Assembly (NCBI RefSeq): GCF_050908995.1
Contig: NC_135120.1
Coordinates: 15,265,433-15,329,432 of the forward strand
DNA length: 64,000 bases
Direction: 5' to 3'
DNA from: Andrena cerasifolii
Lineage: Eukaryota > Arthropoda > Insecta > Hymenoptera > Andrenidae
The translations under genes were made by a program, and so were the position numbers. This document shows positions 23,909 to 34,740 of the stretch, piece by piece; positions within the stretch are counted from its first letter, which is position 1; every line of letters starts with the position of its first letter. The notes below the pieces were generated by a model. That model was not told where the DNA came from and made no database searches. It saw only the letters and a program-made list of their open reading frames with translations.

Positions 23909-26900
23909 ATGAATAAGGCAGTGTGTTTGTACCTCCTCGCTATTGCGGCGTGTGCCTCGTGCACCATAATTCCACCTAGAGCTATAAAAGCCGTAAGTTT
24001 GTGCAGTTCATACAATCTTTAGTATCTTTTTCCCATATACTTGCTATGTACACGATATTTCCACACTTCAGTGGCTATATGCGAGTTTCGCACATCATAG
24101 AAGTGGATCATATTCATACTTAACATATATTTGTTTGTTCAAACTGAAGAACTAAATACATATTTAATTTTTTTAATTGCAAAATAAAGCGTAACTTACG
24201 ATGCAATCGAAGAAGTGGTGATACTTTGTGTAAAGATATGTAAGAGAAGTGAAATTAAATTTTTCCGTCGAAGGTTCCGGTTTTGAGAAAATCAAATTTG
24301 AACGTTTGTAGAATGTAGTTTTTTAATCGGTTTAGCTACCTCTGTATTAATATCTGCCCAGTTTCCCATTCAGATTGATTGCAGGATTTAATAGAAGACT
24401 ATTTTAGTGACTTTTTTTAGGGACACAAATCAGTGTAATGAAAATGATATTTCATAGAAAGGAAAATTATAGTTTACACCACGTGTATATTTATTTTTTC
24501 CACAATGAGTCAACCTTTTTTCGATTGTGTCGCAAATCCCATTAAAACTTGTACACTTCACTATCTGTTCCTTATGAACAGGTTCGTGTGCACATGTCAC
24601 CGTTACGACGCATTCCCTTATTTTTCTACTGAAAATGTACAAAAAATTGTGAAAACGAATTTTCACAATGCGCACGGGGTCACCCTGCCAAAAGTATTAT
24701 AATACACAATCGTAATCGTCATTCAGCAATTCTAATAAACACTGTTACCGTCACAAAAGATTTCCAAAAAGTTCAGCCACACGTTTAAAAAAAAATAAAA
24801 TATACATAGTGCCAATATAAGGTTATAGCAATATGTGAGGAAGACATTATAATACTATTGTATAAACCAAACTCATTTCCATTTCAACAGATAGTAGACG
24901 GGGGATCCTCAATAATAAGACGAAATCTGCCAATACCAACCACCACCCAGGCTGCGTATGAGTCAGAAGAATCTCCAGACACATCTTCATCGGAGGAAAA
25001 AGTTCGCAATGCAATCGAAAAATTGAGAGAAAGAGTGAAAGATGTACATGACTGGATAGAAGAAAACAGTCCTATCCAAACGACGAAGATACCAATTCCA
25101 CCAATTGGCACAAGTAAACCCTACACAAATCCTACCACTAGCCGACCATATACGCTACCTACCATCCCCCAATCCTACTCAACCTCTTCCACTAGCCGAC
25201 CATATACGCTACCTACCATCCCCCAATCTTACTCGACTCCTTCCACTAGCCGACCATATACGCTACCTACCATCCCCCAATCCTACACAACTCCCTCCAC
25301 TAGCCGACCATATACGATACCCAGCACCCGCCAACCGTCCCCAACACCTTCCACCAGCGGACCATATACGACACCTAGCACCCGCCAACCGTCCTCAACA
25401 CCTTCCACCAGCGGACCATATACGACACCTAGCACCCGCCAACCGTCCTCAACACCTTCCACCAGCGGACCATATACGACACCTAGCACCCGCCAACCGT
25501 CCTCAACACCTTCCACTAGCGGACCATATACGACACCTAGCACCCGCCAACCGTCCTCAACACCTTCCACTAGCGGACCATATACGACACCTAGCACCCG
25601 CCAACCGTCCTCAACACCTTCCACTAGCGGACCATATACGACACCTAGCACCCGCCAACCGTCCTCAACACCTTCCACTAGCGGACCATATACGACACCT
25701 AGCACCCGCCAACCGTCCTCAACACCTTCCACTAGCGGACCATATACCACACCTAGCACCCGCCAACCGTCCTCAACACCTTCCACTAGCGGACCATATA
25801 CGACACCTAGCACCCGCCAACCGTCCTCAACACCTCCCACTAGCGGACCATATACGACACCTAGCACCCGCCAACCGTCCTCAACACCTTCCACTAGCGG
25901 ACCATATACGACACCTAGCACCCGCCAACCGTCCTCAACACCTTCCACTAGCGGACCATATACGACACCTAGCACCCGCCAACCGTCCTCAACACCTTCC
26001 ACTAGCGGACCATATACGACACCTAGCACCCGCCAACCGTCCTCAACACCTTCCACTAGCGGACCATACACGACACCTAGCACCCGCCAACCGTCCTCAA
26101 CACCTTCCACTAGCGGACCATATACGACACCTAGCACCCGCCAACCGTCCTCAACACCTTCCACTAGCCGACCATATACGATACCTACCATCCCCCAATC
26201 CTACACAACCCCCTCCACTAGCCGACCATATACAATACCTAGCACCCGTCAACCGTACGAAACACCCAGCACTAGCCGACCCCTTGTTTCACTACCTACG
26301 GTCAAGATACCAATTCCATCAATTACCACAAGGAAACCCTACGAAATTTCTACCACTAAAATAACGATTCCAATACCTACGGTCAAGATACCAATTCCAG
26401 TAATTAGCACAAGCCGACCGTATTAAATACGTAGCACCATTGCACTCTACACATCTCCTAGCACTAGCCGACCGTATCCAATCTAGCTCCAGTGAACCGT
26501 ACTCAAGACCTAATACTAGCTGACCATAGGCAACACTTAGCTCTAGAGAACCCTAAGCGGCACCTACTTGCCGACTATATCGAAAACCTAAATCCATTCG
26601 CCTTCTCTAGTGCCTACGATCATGATACCAATTCTAACACCTATGTCCAGTTAGCCCTTCCGAACATGCAGCTCGAGTCAACCTTCCACAATGTCTAATT
26701 GTAGTGAATCCTATCCAGCGCCTAGCTCCAATCAACTTTATCCGTCACCTACCACTCATCAACCTCGTGCAATGGTTACCAATAATCGTACCTACTCGAC
26801 CTCTGCTGTTTCCTTCCCTCGTACCAATATTAGCAGGAGAAGGAGACAAACGAGGGATGTTGAAGGAAACGTATTCGAATTACTCGGCCCAAATGATTTC

Positions 26901-27314
26901 GCTCAACTGCTCGACTTCAACCCTTTAGGGAATCTGGCATCGTTGCTGTCCAAGGTTGACCTCTCTAGTGTTACCGTCCCCGTGCCGTTGATACCAGTGC
27001 CACAGGACCTTGGCAAACTGCCAGATCTACCTGGCCTGCGTGAAAAAGCAGAGCACGCTAGGAATCTTACGACACAAGCATTGGGTGGCGGATCTGATCT
27101 GCGTACTGCTATACAAAAAGCCACAGAGAGAGCAGTACACAGTGTGGACCCTGTAGATGCTGTGGCCTCCTTGTCCAACAACATACTCCAGATATATTAC
27201 AACGTGGCGCAGAATTGCCCAGTGCGGCGAGTTGGGGCGGTTGTTTTGCAAGATGGTCTGAATATTGCCGAGGACGTCATCAACAGCGTGATCAGCATTG
27301 CACAGCGTGACTAG
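23909..27314 (+). CDS. Secreted Pro/Ser/Thr-rich tandem-repeat (mucin-like) protein
   Basis: Exon 1 (23909-23992) encodes MNKAVCLYLLAIAACASC plus ten residues, a signal peptide with a short hydrophobic core, and ends at a consensus donor (GCC|GTAAGT). Exon 2 starts at 24891 after TTTCAACAG in phase 0. It encodes an acidic Ser-rich patch, a short charged amphipathic helix (about residues 66-90), a KIPIPP motif, then 21 repeats of 18 residues (TSGPYTTPSTRQPSSTPS consensus), flanked again by KIPIP motifs. The repeats are about two-thirds Pro, Ser and Thr and have no Cys, as expected for dense O-glycosylation and an extended secreted polymer (mucin, glue, silk-associated or peritrophic role); none of these is proven. 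The frame stops at 26424 (539 residues), but a C-terminal frame follows in register. If 26420-26671 is an intron, the product is 751 residues. I do not recognise a named family. Confidence 0.8.
25137..26270 (+). repeat. Coding minisatellite, 21 exact 54-bp units
   Basis: Every unit is exactly 54 bp with no indel from 25137 to 26270. The outer units are diverged: three of type SRPYTLPTIPQSY, one intermediate, and two at the end. The 15 central units (25353-26162) are nearly identical at the DNA level, with only scattered changes such as ACC/ACT for the first Thr after Ser and one Ser-to-Pro near 25833. Near-identity including silent sites points to recent expansion or homogenisation by unequal exchange. 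Because 54 is divisible by 3, long frames also stay open in another + frame and on the - strand; these are by-products. Confidence 0.95.
26420..26671 (+). other. Candidate intron made of decayed repeat DNA
   Basis: In the register of exon 2 this interval holds stop codons at 26424, 26484, 26493, 26511, 26517, 26538, 26544, 26589 and 26652. Remnants of the repeat are still readable (actagccgaccgtat at 26463, actagctgacc at about 26514). Removing GTATTA...ACATGCAG joins phase 2 to phase 2 (CC|C, Pro) and restores one frame through to 27312. The donor is weak and the acceptor tract only modest, so the exact boundaries are uncertain. The alternative is a genuine stop at 26424 with a decaying 3' part. 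Confidence 0.45.
26672..27314 (+). CDS. C-terminal exon/domain of the repeat protein
   Basis: A single frame, in the same register as the repeat exon, runs 213 codons to TAG at 27312. It begins with about 50 residues still of Pro/Ser/Thr type. It then has RRRR (26835-26846), a good furin-type cleavage site, followed by about 155 residues of different, folded-looking character: LLDFNPLGNLASLLSKVDLS, a Val/Pro-rich PVPLIPVP segment, and amphipathic helices ending VVLQDGLNIAEDVINSVIS. No transmembrane segment or recognised domain is seen. There is one Cys pair candidate at most. No promoter is visible in front of it and no polyadenylation signal lies before it, which favours a shared transcript with the repeat exon. 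Confidence 0.65.
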
Positions 27315-27542
27315 GCGAAAGATGCAAATGTGCTTGGTTGAAGCAAGTAGTGCCGATACTCAGGATTGACGAGTTTATCTGAAGCTTGTGATGTACAATT
27401 AACAGAAAATTGTATGCATTACATGTGTAACTAGTAAAGAAATATAGTTGTATTGCAAATGAGCTGCAGGTGTATTGTTTTGTTATTTCAACCTAACCAA
27501 CTTCAATTATTCGTGACATAAATAATTTGTAGATGCAAAAGA

Positions 27543-27548
27543 AATAAA
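27543..27548 (+). terminator. Polyadenylation signal of the repeat-protein gene
   Basis: AATAAA lies 229 bp after the TAG at 27312 and is the first canonical hexamer downstream of either possible stop codon. A shorter variant (AATATA, about 27437) precedes it. Cleavage would be expected at about 27560-27575. Confidence 0.55.
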
Positions 27549-27569
27549 GTCAAGGAAGGTTTATGAACA

Positions 27570-29174
27570 CAGAAGTTAATATTTTTATTCCCAAACCAGA
27601 AGATTTTTTGTTTTCACATCGGTATTACTTTTCTTCTTAATAACTCAATGGCATAACCATGTTTCTGTAGTGCTTATGATATACTATTGTGTTCAGGTTT
27701 CTCACCATTCTTCATTACTTGTCAAAGTACTTTCGAATTTGATAAACGGAAAACAAAGTCGTTTACTGCCTCGTAAATGTTACCAAAGGACTTGAAGAAG
27801 TTGCATTGCATAATAATTAGCAGTCTTCACCTGTGAAAAATAAGTCAAGTACTTTGTTTCTTGATTCAATTAATGGAGCTACAGCACAAATTCCATCGTT
27901 TTCATATAAACATAATATCACCGTGCAATATAATTTTGTGCATGCTGTGTGAGGTTCAAATCAGGAGACTGACTCGTCCAGTCAGTGAAAAAGATATTTT
28001 TTTTCTCAGTTTTTCGGACTTTCTTCGAAAACCGTGTGTCGCATGAGAAAAAGTAATACAACATAAAAGATACTCCTGGATCTACAACTTTTCTATAGCA
28101 TATTTTTTTATGTAATCAATAACTTGAAGGATATTATATAAAATCTACTTTTTGAGCTGTTAAATAATCATTTAAAGGTTCTGGCTCACCTTTTCCCGTT
28201 ATCCGATCGGGTTCTAACTTTACACAGATTTTTTTTTAATTGTTTGGAACTATTCTGGATGGTGCCCCGAAGAAAATTCAAAAATCGAAAATAAGAGCCA
28301 ACCTAATATATATTCCCTTCATCACTACCCACCCACCCCACCTTCCACCTTTTCCAAATACTTATAATTGTCATTCTTATCCATGACTGAGCTAGTCGCA
28401 GAACAAAAACGATGACCAAAGTAACCGTGGCGAAACGCGATCAACCACCAGCAGATTCTCGAGCACGTCCCGAAGACGTCGTCATCAGCGGGGACGTGCA
28501 ACCGCCCTCCCCCGCCACTCACTTTCCCCCAGATGAAATTTATGTATGGAAATATCCGCGTGAGCATTACGCATGTAGAATATCACGACCAGCAGCTGGA
28601 GGCCCTCCCGTGACGACACTTCGTAGGAAAATGTATTTTAGCGCTCACGATGGAGGCGGCAAGGTGGAAATATGCGCTCGAGCGACCCTTTCCTTTCCCG
28701 CGCCATTCGTTTTCCCCCGGTTTTCCCTTGCTACCCGCGAACCTCTCTCGTCGAACCCACCGACGAGCATCCACCATCGACAGCTCCCTGCAGGCATCGA
28801 AGCCGCAAGGACTGTATAGTCGAGAGCTTCTTTCATATTTCTACGTGTAGATTTGCGGCGCAGAGATGCATCCACCGCGTCCTGGAACGTCCTCATGTTT
28901 TATGCACGCACGATGACAATTTTATGAGCGCGAGAACAGATTGTTAGGGGGAGCAAGGCAGGGATGAGTCGGTCAGCGACGTTCCCTTGCTCTCGAGGAC
29001 CGCGCGCGCCTTTTCTGTCGAAGGATTCACGTCTCCTCAAGGGTCTTGCAGACGGTATGAAGCTGTGGAATCGTTGATAGGATAATGATCCTTAACACTA
29101 ACATCGTCATTGCATCGAGATGGCGGCAATCTTTTGATGCTCACACTGTTGGATATGTATTTCATTTGGAATGT
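27570..29174. other. Gene-free stretch between convergent genes
   Basis: AT-rich sequence followed by a GC-rich block at 28400-29050 with frames open on both strands and no splice context. A possible short inverted pair (AAAGGTTCTGGCTC at about 28176 and GAGCCAACCTAAT at about 28295) hints at a small, decayed element. Confidence 0.45.
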
Positions 29175-29178
29175 TTAA

Positions 29179-29892
29179 GGAGTCTCCCTACTTTGATGGC
29201 CTGAAAAGGAGCGCGACATTTGGGATTTTTTGTAAGAGAAACCCACAAATTATATTAATTGAAAACTTTATGCCTATATTTGTACATATTTAGGCAACAC
29301 TTAAAAAAAAAAATAATTAAAAAACAGTACTTAAAACTTTAAACCCGTTTTTCTCAAAAAGATGTTTTTCGAATTGGTTAGCATGATATCTCAAAAACCA
29401 ATCACCCAATTTACTTCAAACTTGGTATATATCTTCAGTAGATGTCCCATTCTCGTTGTTACTAAAACTAAGTCGGTTTTTGCAAAATTAGACTCATGCG
29501 ACTTGAAATAAACGGCGAATTTTTTGCAGAAATCGCAATGTCTGTTTTAGTCACTACCATTTTTCTTACTTTTCAGTATTTCTCATTTAATCCAGTTCAG
29601 ACGATAGCCACACTCACACAGATTACACAAAATTTTAAATTTTCTATTTCATACAACTACAGCGGCTGATTTTATGCTAACCATGCGCATATGATTTTTG
29701 TAAGGCGCTCTATTCGAAGCACTTCATATAACTCCGGATATAACCACTATTTTTGCTTACAACTTTTATTTCATGTTCTCTAAAGATTGACAAATAACGC
29801 CGCAAAGCTGAAAGTAAATATGTTTAATGGTTTTGTTTTAAAGAATTCCCAAATTTCCCATCATTTTTCGTTCGTCAAGGTAGGGAGACCCC
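29179..29892. mobile_element. TTAA-flanked non-autonomous element, 714 bp
   Basis: TTAA duplications lie at 29175-29178 and 29893-29896. Left terminus GGAGTCTCCCTACTTTGATG is matched on the opposite strand by GGGGTCTCCCTACCTTGACG at the right end (16-17 of 20 identical). The interior is AT-rich with no transposase frame. It lies between the two convergent genes, 3' of both. Confidence 0.85.
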
Positions 29893-30067
29893 TTAATTTA
29901 ACGCATTTAGACTTCGTTATATGTCGAGGAATTATTTAAAACCATGCTAGAATGTCGAGTGATAATCTCTAAGGATGGTAATTAAATAAGCACTGAACAA
30001 GAAAGAAAACATGTTCTTGTTAAACCAACGTTACAAACGAAACTTGTCTATAGATACAGAGAAATAG

Positions 30068-30073
30068 TTTATT
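30068..30073 (-). terminator. Possible polyadenylation signal of the SDR gene
   Basis: On the - strand AATAAA occurs about 346 bases after the stop codon at 30419-30421. It is a plausible but unsupported 3' end; a nearer variant signal could be used instead. Confidence 0.3.
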
Positions 30074-30418
30074 ACCGTACAATTATCCTTGCCAATCAGA
30101 CATATTTAAGAATAAATAATCTCGGCAAAGGTGAAACACGCGTGACAATGAGCGTATGAAAGGGCACCAGAATGGTTGTCGATTCCTGGCGGACCGATGA
30201 AATCGTATTACGAAGTCGTCATTTACTTTCGATCTGCTGTACAGGCGAATGTTTCATTATATTTTCGCTGTCAAATGGATTGCCACCTTCGCGAAAATGT
30301 AAAATACTTAAATGTTCACTTTGAATATTGAAGTGACGAATTTATGTTTGCGTTAAAGCCGCGATTGTCATTCCCGCGTGAAGAGGCTGTCACGTTTCCT
30401 TTTCGCAGAAAGTGACGG

Positions 30419-33400
30419 TTAACACTTTGCTTCTCCTTTCTGGCCGTCAGTGGTCGTCACTTGGCTGTATCGCATGCCCGTATCGATACGTATGTTCTCG
30501 CCGTTTATCAATGGATTCTCGATGCACGCTTGGATAAGATGAGCGACTTCTTCGCAGTATCCGTATCGTTTTGGAGTTAGCGACATGGCGACCCACCGTT
30601 TCCTGTCTTCTGCTTTCTGTATAGCTGAATGAAAGTAAGTACTTTATTAATAGTGTTATTCGCGACATAAATGTTTGTATTTTAATTCTCGGAAGCCTTT
30701 AAAAAATCGGGGTCTGATTTAATTAATTTCAAATTTAATTTAATCAAGCTTTGTTACATAGGTATGTATTTTTGGCTTCAAGAGCTTATATTATTCATTC
30801 GACAGAATAACTACGAGTTAACTGTTTAATAACTATTTCAGAGAACCCACAACCCTTGTTACTGATTAAAGACTAGTTCTGTAATCATGCTGCGTGTCGG
30901 TTAATAGCATAGCAAATTTATCGCATGAAACGAAAAGTGACACCTGTTGACTGTAGCTTATACTGAATTATTTAGGTTCCTGTCATCAGAATGATTACCA
31001 GTTTTAAAGAAACTAATCAATTCGTTTTCATTCTGCCAAAGTTGAAAATTCATTATTACCAATTCTGGTTAGAAGAACTTAATTCCTTGACCTACCGAAC
31101 AAAATATCATATAATTCTTTTCTTTAAATTCCTGACGTTATTACCCCTGCGAAGCACAAGTGTAGCACCACTTTCCCACAGACAATCAAGGATACGTATT
31201 CGCTCAAGGGGACTAGGCAGTCCAAAAATCGATTTTTTTTATTGCATTTTCCGAAAGTACCTATCTTCTCTGAATAAAATGCCGCTTTGTTTATAATAAA
31301 ATTCGCAAAATTGTTGATTTGGTAGCTAAAAAGGTCAAGCGGCAACCTACAGCGTTGCCTTTGCCCAGAAACTTTAAACGCGTTTTTCTCGAAAAACGAC
31401 TGCCTACTTAGTCCCATTAATGCTTCTAAAGGCTGCGAACCATTAAACTCTCCTTACAACATATATATAAGTACATATCGAGAAATCGTGTGGTTGGTAA
31501 CAGTAGTTCAAAGGAGAAGGTTCAATTCCCTTTCAAACCTCAAAACTAGTCATCCGTATACCCACAGAATCCCTTCTGCAAAGCTCCCTCCGGTTTGCGC
31601 ATGCGCATTGAACACCTCACAACTGGCCAATTTGCCTATACAGTGATTTACCTGTCATAGGGCTGTCTATGAAGCCAGGGCATATACCGACAACGCGTAT
31701 TCCTTCCGGAGCTAGTCCTCTGGCTAAAGGTATCGTCATTCCTGCAATCGCGGCCGTCGTGCCACCGTAGACAACAAATTCAGGTGGAGCGTCGTAGGCC
31801 ATCGTACTCGAGAGATTGATAATGACGCCCCTCTGCTGATGCGAGTCTGGTTTATTCTCTGCCATCATGCCCACTATTAATCGAGTCACGTTAAATAGAC
31901 CCCACACGTTCGTGTCGAAGTGACACCTGTACATGTCGGTCGAATGGGGCTTTTTGTCTTTGAAGTTATACACCTGCTCGGACCCAAATACACCGGCGGA
32001 ATTGACTAGTACATTCACCCCGCCGAATTTCTCTTTCACGCACTTCATGCTCTCTTGTACGTCTTTCTCGACTCTAACCTGCGAAATAATTCCGATCTGT
32101 TATTGGTACCATTGTTTTATTTGAACTATTATGTAAACTGCATGGGAATAATATATTTAGTAATGCCTGCAGCAATAATTTTGTATCCGTTGCTTTGGAA
32201 GAATTTGAGGACCATGCAGCAATAGGGGTGCAGCTCCACCTTTACCAACTTCAAGTAAATTAGAAAAAACTGTTTACAATATATATTTTCACACAATAAG
32301 TAGTGGTTATTGAGTTGATAAGTTTTTATTTCTACTTTTGGCAAATTTTTCGAATCTGGAGCATTCATATTGCCCAACAATTTGTAATAAATAGCTCATT
32401 TTTCTTATCAGGTTTGCATGAAACGTGTACCAAACGATGTAGATTTTTTTTTACATATATTACACGTCATAGGTAACTCAAAAACTGTCCGAAATGGAGC
32501 TGCACCCTTTTGCTGCAAGGTCCGCATTTCTAATGATAGCTTAATTTTTTTACTGCTGAATCTCGTTTCCCAAACATCTCGTTTATTCTTTTTGTCAGCA
32601 ATGTTAAAACTCATATGCATTGATATTAAAAAAAGAATATGTTACGTGATATTTTACCCGTGTCCTTTTAACATTACGATTCACAATTTCCAAGAAGATA
32701 TTGCAGGTCGTGTACGGATTAAGATAGAACGAAATGCAACGAATTGTGATCACTTTCTTCTAAACCCTTCTGGTGTGTTTAGGAGTATATACCTCCATTC
32801 CATTGGAGGCAGTAAAAATATTTACAACTCCCAAATGCTACTTTATTCGATATAATGGACAGGTTTATTCGTGCAAACGGTATCGAGCGAAGTTTTGTAA
32901 GGAAGTCAACTTACGTCGGTACACGTAAATACAGCTCTTTCACCCATGAGACCGGCTACTTTAGCTCCATTGCAAGATATATCGACCAACGCCACTTTAC
33001 CACCTTGGCAAAGAATTTTCTCGGCGACAGCCTTCCCTATACCGTTCGCACCTCCAGTTATGTAGGCGACTATGTGCTAAAAGTCACATTTAATCAAACA
33101 TCAGCTCCTTTTGATCTGCATCAATGTAGAAGGGTAGTGCATGGTCGGTAAAATGTCTGCTGATAAAATGATAAATATTTCTGCCTATCTGCAGGATCTA
33201 CAGAATCAACAATCCAAATAGACCAGCATGGATATTCAAGGGATTTTTTCTTCAAATTTCAGAGTAGTGGCCTTTTTTTAGACATTACTGCTGTGTTTCG
33301 TCATATTACCACATTTAGTCAAATTGTAGAGAAAGGATTGAAATAAATATCACTTATTTTCAGCAGAAATATTTAATAATGCAAGAATTTGTATTCCATT

Positions 33401-33612
33401 AAAAAAAAAAACAAATAAACAGGTTACCATGGATAAAGCAAAACGGCCACTCCTCTCTAAAATATGGAGAACGAATTTTATCGTTATTTTCCCCTGTCAT
33501 ATCGTGTGTTCCTATTGGTAACGTTTAAAAATTTAACAGAAAATTTGAATTACATCGTTCCAGCGAAATTCAGGATGGTGAACTATTATATCGTTACCTG
33601 CATTTTCCCCAT
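30419..33612 (-). CDS. HSD17B10/scully-like short-chain dehydrogenase with altered catalytic motif
   Basis: Four exons on the - strand: 33612-33598 (MGKMQ, donor CAG|GTAACG), 33076-32915 (54 codons, donor GAC|GTAAGT), 32078-31652 (acceptor TTTCGCAG, donor ACAG|GTAAAT, phase 1) and 30624-30419 (acceptor TTTCATTCAG, stop TAA). All phases agree and give 269 residues, near the 255-260 usual for 3-hydroxyacyl-CoA dehydrogenase type 2. Visible motifs: TGGANGIG (12-19, Rossmann dinucleotide loop), Asp37 after strand 2 (NAD preference), NSAG (85-88), Asn116, Ser150, Tyr163, and PG (193-194). The C-terminus has AHLIQACIENPLINGENIRI, the family's conserved end. The lysine expected at Tyr+4 is Thr167 (YGGTT instead of YSASK). 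Family members oxidise short-chain hydroxyacyl-CoA and steroids in mitochondria. This one may be inactive or moonlighting. The five-residue first exon is the least certain part. Confidence 0.85.
31208..31416. mobile_element. TTAA-type MITE in SDR intron 3
   Basis: Left terminus GGGGACTAGGCAGTC is inverted as GACTGCCTACTTAGTCCC at the right end, with a 3-bp insertion in the right copy. The right flank is TTAA (31417-31420 region) and the left flank TCAA, a one-base decay. The element lies in the 1027-bp third intron and brings no splice site used by the gene model. Confidence 0.7.
32209..32523. mobile_element. Inverted-repeat MITE in SDR intron 2
   Basis: Left end GGACCATGCAGCAATAGGGG and right end CTTTTGCTGCAAGGTCC are inverted copies. 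The repeat continues inward through GTGCAGCTCCA / TGGAGCTGCAC. It is about 315 bp with no coding content and makes up over a third of the 836-bp intron. A truncated relative lies at 7728-8030. Flanking target duplication is not clear. Confidence 0.75.
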
Positions 33613-34427
33613 TTTGACATTCCTTGGTTATTACACACCACCGTTGCCAAAATTGGATTTCTCCTGTTTCTTAACTTCCCCTCGTTCGGTCTAAGAAGAT
33701 TTCAAGTTCGTCAAGTACTTGGGACATACTAAGGAAAACTTTAAAAATCCGATGAACCGAGTTCGCTCCCCTGCTGTCCCTTCGTACTTATTAAATGATG
33801 CAATTACTTTTAATGAAAATCGAAGACGTCGAATTTTATCGTGCTCCTCTAAGTATTTTATCATGGAAATTAAAGAATTCATCCGGTACTAGTGTATAGT
33901 AACAAAAAATATATATATATGAAACATGTGTTTTCGACTTACCAATTGTTCACCTACTTCCTCACTGAATTTCAAATTAGTCAGTTACTTTTTCAATAGT
34001 CTCGCTGACAGATCAAACATTGAAACGGATGGAAGACAAAAGCGAACGACTATCATTCTGTTTATCGATACTGAGCTATCTTCATGAATCTGGATACGCG
34101 GTAGCGTCTCGACGCCATGTACATGTTTCGACACCCTGTGTATGTCGACTGTCGCTGCCGCGTATCATTTACTCGGGAACCGGTTAATCCAATCTTACCT
34201 GAAACTTATTTCATTAGTATCTAAAGCAAATATTAATTCTCAAGAATACGGAGACTACTTGGAAACTCATAATATGTACATATATCACGAATATTATCTT
34301 TTGATAAGTGTAGGCATACCAGTAACTTGCTGTGAACAGTTTTGAAAATGAGACATATGTACAAAATAAGTTTCATGCCACACCACGTGTGCTTAAACGT
34401 AATCGATGTTTCAAATGTAGTTTTACT
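33613..34427. other. Upstream region of the SDR gene, no further gene seen
   Basis: This holds the presumed 5' leader and promoter of the SDR on the - strand. In-frame TAA TAA shortly before the ATG at 33612 rules out an N-terminal extension in this exon. No TATA box is evident. The plus-strand frame at 33464-33694 has no supporting features. Confidence 0.4.
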
Positions 34428-34740
34428 CAAATTCACTAAATCACCCGCAACGCCCGTGATTTTCATTGAGGTAGGTTGTACACGCGACTGGACGCAACGT
34501 CAAAAATTTCAAAGTCGATTTTCTCGAAAATGAAGCGCAATGTAAAAAAATTGTACTCCTTTTTCTCAACTTATTTACTCGTTATAAGTCGAAAAGAAAC
34601 AGTAACTTTTTTGGATATCGCGCTTCATTTTCGAGAAAGTCGACTTTGAAATTCTTGACGTTGGCATTCAGTCGCGTATAGGAAAACCTACTTTAATGAA
34701 AGTCACGGGCGTTGCAGGCGATTTGGACGTAAGTGGAATT
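34428..34740. mobile_element. Foldback MITE, about 115-bp arms
   Basis: Bases 34428-34550 and 34612-34740 are imperfect inverted copies sharing GCAACGCCCGTGA, TTTCATT, TACACGCGACTG/TATACGCGACTG, and a segment with TTTCTCGAAAATGAAGCGC. A spacer of about 60 bp separates them. There is no coding content and no clear target duplication. Confidence 0.8.

Noticed and set aside
25105..26364. 419-codon + frame and 302-codon - frame (25283-26191) across the repeat array
   Set aside because: Both exist only because the 54-bp unit is free of stops in those frames. The frame with a signal peptide exon, correct splice phase and mucin-like composition is the supported one.
31470..31545. tRNA-like B-box GGTTCAATTCC
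   Set aside because: The T-arm has a mismatch and no acceptor stem or anticodon arm can be folded around it.
31617..32048. Reading the SDR as a single 143-codon frame starting at Met
   Set aside because: That Met is internal. Splice sites at 32079, 31651, 32914 and 33597 connect it to exons carrying the Rossmann motif and the C-terminal family motif.
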